From Lutibacter sp. (GTDB taxonomy: Bacteria > Bacteroidota > Bacteroidia > Flavobacteriales > Flavobacteriaceae), in the NCBI GenBank assembly GCA_030748365.1, contig JASMME010000070.1, positions 1 through 7,043 of the forward strand: a stretch of 7,043 bases of DNA, in the 5' to 3' direction. A model generated the notes under the pieces. It worked only from the letters and a program-made list of their open reading frames with translations. It was not told the DNA's origin and did no database searches. Position numbers and translations under genes: made by a program. How positions within the stretch are numbered: position 1 is the stretch's first letter; the number at the start of each line of letters is the position of its first letter. Shown here piece by piece: positions 5,603 to 7,043 of the stretch.

Positions 5603-6751
5603 TCAGTCGGCGGGGTCTTCTCCCTGGCCAATCCCTGCAGCAAGCATCTGGGTGTCAGACAAGGGCACCGCACCCATACCAAGCCTGTCACAAATATAGT
5701 GATTTTGCTGACAATGGGCGATTAGTTCATTGGTAATAAATGGGGTCACGATCTCTTTCTCTGCAGCCGGAAACAGGACGTGTACATTGGCACCCGCATC
5801 CAGGGTAAAACAAACATGCGTACCGGTGGCTTCCCTAAATGCCCGGATCTTATGTATGATCTGTAAAGTATTGGCTTTCATCAGGATAAAAGAGGGGTCA
5901 CTGGTCATCATCATGGCGTGCAGGCTCAAAGCCTCGCTTTCAACCAACTGGATAAAAGCCTTTAGGTCACCGGTCTTCAGCGCCTGCGACAAGGCAGTCA
6001 AGTGCGCCCGTGCTTGTGAAAAACGGGCACTGGCAAAAGGATGGCCGTGCATCAACTGGTGACCGACCGTACTGGAAACCTGTTTTTGCCCTTTGTCAAC
6101 CAACAAAATCGTATCGTGAAAGTGCTTAAAACAATCGTGTAGGCGATGGGGAAACGGGCTGCCAAACAGGTCGGAGCTCCCTGCTATTTGTGGGTCTGCA
6201 CCCCAGACAACCACAGATCCGCGGATACTTCTACAGGCACTGCCGGAACCCAAACGGGCCAGGAAGGAGGCTTTTTGGTAAAAGTAATCTTCAGCCATTA
6301 ATTCTTCGCCCAATAAACGTTCCAGGCTCATCACACACAAGGCCAGCGCTCCCAAGCCACTGGCAGAGGAGGCAATACCGCTACTGTGGGGAAATGAATT
6401 CCGGGAATCGATGCGTAGGTCAAAATGGTTGAGATAGGGTGCGTAGGCACTGATTCTTTTAAAAAAATGAGCAATCTTGGGCCGGAAGGAGGCTTGCTCC
6501 AGCCCTTCAAAAAAGATCTTAAAAGAAACGGATTCGGACGGACAGGCCCTTTTGCTAAAGGAAAGCTTGGTAGCGGTCGCACAGGCATCAAGGGTAAAAC
6601 TCAGGGAAGGGTTTTCCGGTAGCTGAGGGTCTCGTTTTCCCCAGTATTTTACCAGGGCAATATTACTGGGACACTTCCAGGCAACACAGCCTGTGTCTAC
6701 TGTTTGGAGATCGTATTTTGCAGGTACAAAATCAGAGGCAGTCAACATCAT
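5603..6751 (-). CDS. mvaD: Diphosphomevalonate decarboxylase
   Basis: 382 residues, cytoplasmic. The enzyme performs the ATP-dependent decarboxylation of mevalonate 5-diphosphate to isopentenyl diphosphate, the last step of the classical mevalonate pathway. Motifs seen: CPSNIALVKYWGKRD (27-41) and LPENPSLSFTL (44-54), which bind substrate; the ATP-loop-like FPHSSGIASSASGLGALA (120-137); LARLGSGSACRSIRG (164-178) with the conserved Arg174; and FTLDAGANVHVL (315-326) with the catalytic Asp318. The tail after YICDRLGMGA (352-361) runs about 20 residues further than I would expect and has no recognisable motif. Two adjacent ATGs (6749-6751 and 6746-6748) are both possible starts; an A-rich AAAAGAAA precedes them. 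It is the first gene of the probable isoprenoid operon. Phosphomevalonate decarboxylase activity is a less likely alternative. Confidence 0.95.
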   Translation of the reverse strand: MMLTASDFVPAKYDLQTVDTGCVAWKCPSNIALVKYWGKRDPQLPENPSLSFTLDACATATKLSFSKRACPSESVSFKIFFEGLEQASFRPKIAHFFKRISAYAPYLNHFDLRIDSRNSFPHSSGIASSASGLGALALCVMSLERLLGEELMAEDYFYQKASFLARLGSGSACRSIRGSVVVWGADPQIAGSSDLFGSPFPHRLHDCFKHFHDTILLVDKGQKQVSSTVGHQLMHGHPFASARFSQARAHLTALSQALKTGDLKAFIQLVESEALSLHAMMMTSDPSFILMKANTLQIIHKIRAFREATGTHVCFTLDAGANVHVLFPAAEKEIVTPFITNELIAHCQQNHYICDRLGMGAVPLSDTQMLAAGIGQGEDPAD

Positions 6752-6762
6752 TTTCTTTTGGC

Positions 6763-6770
6763 CAAAGATA
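6763..6770 (-). promoter_or_regulatory. Candidate -7 box of the isoprenoid operon
   Basis: TATCTTTG on the minus strand matches TAnnTTTG exactly, but lies only 11 bases before the first ATG of mvaD. That would give a leader of just a few bases. No good TTTG is seen at the -33 distance. It overlaps a 10-bp palindrome, TTTGGCCAAA. The box may be chance, with the real promoter further upstream. Confidence 0.3.
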
Positions 6771-7043
6771 ATTGATTTGATCCAACAAGCTAGGTATCTT
6801 GTTAATTAATTACACACCAGGATACGATGGCTTTGATTTTTATAAAGCTGTTCACAAAGGTCAATGCTTATTAAGACATGCTTTATTTCTAGCTGGGGGA
6901 TTGGGGAAAAGAAAAAATAACCTCATCTCTGAACACTTTTTACTACTAAACTCACTAATACTGACCAACCCGACGACCTCTCAGCCAATAAAGGGCTATT
7001 TTTTAGCCATAACTTACCCTAAATTTATAAATCCTTGGTACAA
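6771..7043. other. AT-rich non-coding stretch upstream of mvaD
   Basis: No plausible gene, tRNA or repeat array was seen on either strand; the reading frames present close within a few tens of codons. Near the right edge GGCTA (6994-6998) can pair with TAGCC (7004-7008) across a T loop, or its GGCT can instead pair with AGCC just upstream (6983-6986). On the plus strand the second pairing is followed by ATTTTTT, so it could be a terminator for a plus-strand gene, but no such gene is visible in the window. Confidence 0.4.

Noticed and set aside
6994..7008. GGCTA/TAGCC hairpin at the right edge as a terminator
   Set aside because: On the minus strand no U-tract follows the stem. On the plus strand the alternative pairing has a T run but no gene precedes it in this window, so a terminator call cannot be supported.
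1..7043. Mobile elements, CRISPR arrays, defence or toxin-antitoxin genes
   Set aside because: No transposase, integrase, repeat-spacer array, target-site duplication or defence-family motif was found. Gene content and strand order look like ordinary chromosomal sequence.

Overview
The window looks like a chromosomal segment from a Flavobacteriia-type Bacteroidota, most probably Flavobacteriaceae. Four things point there: the mevalonate-pathway decarboxylase is of the Bacteroidota type; candidate promoters carry the TAnnTTTG -7 box of that phylum; ribosome-binding sites are A-rich rather than Shine-Dalgarno-like; and one gene begins with the signal peptide plus carboxypeptidase-regulatory-like domain typical of its TonB-dependent receptors. 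No transposase, phage gene, CRISPR array, tRNA or rRNA was seen. All seven recognisable genes lie on the minus strand, so transcription runs from right to left.

Right half (about 6751 down to 3694): diphosphomevalonate decarboxylase, a mevalonate-kinase-like GHMP kinase and a UbiA-family membrane prenyltransferase follow one another with gaps of 26 and 32 bases and probably form one operon. Together they describe late mevalonate-pathway isoprenoid synthesis feeding a polyprenyl transfer to a membrane acceptor. The prenyltransferase motifs resemble those of archaeal-type digeranylgeranylglyceryl phosphate synthases. No phosphomevalonate kinase or HMG-CoA reductase is present here, so the rest of the pathway must be elsewhere.

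Middle (3693 to 2547): an RsuA/RluB-family RNA pseudouridine synthase with a basic N-terminal tail and a GTG start. It has a candidate promoter of its own and a clean intrinsic terminator after it.

Left half (2393 to 501): two exported proteins of unknown function, probably co-transcribed. The first is a secreted protein made of two NTF2/SnoaL-like halves. The second is a lipoprotein made of two repeated alpha+beta halves. A bulged hairpin without a U-tract lies between them, and a strong terminator follows the second. At the far left edge is the start of a gene for a probable TonB-dependent receptor, transcribed out of the window. Its promoter overlaps an 18-bp perfect palindrome of the kind bound by dimeric, possibly metal-sensing, repressors.

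The window is mostly ordinary. The items most worth a second look are the palindromic operator, the pair of duplicated-domain exported proteins with their intergenic hairpin, and the mevalonate/archaeal-type prenyltransferase cluster.
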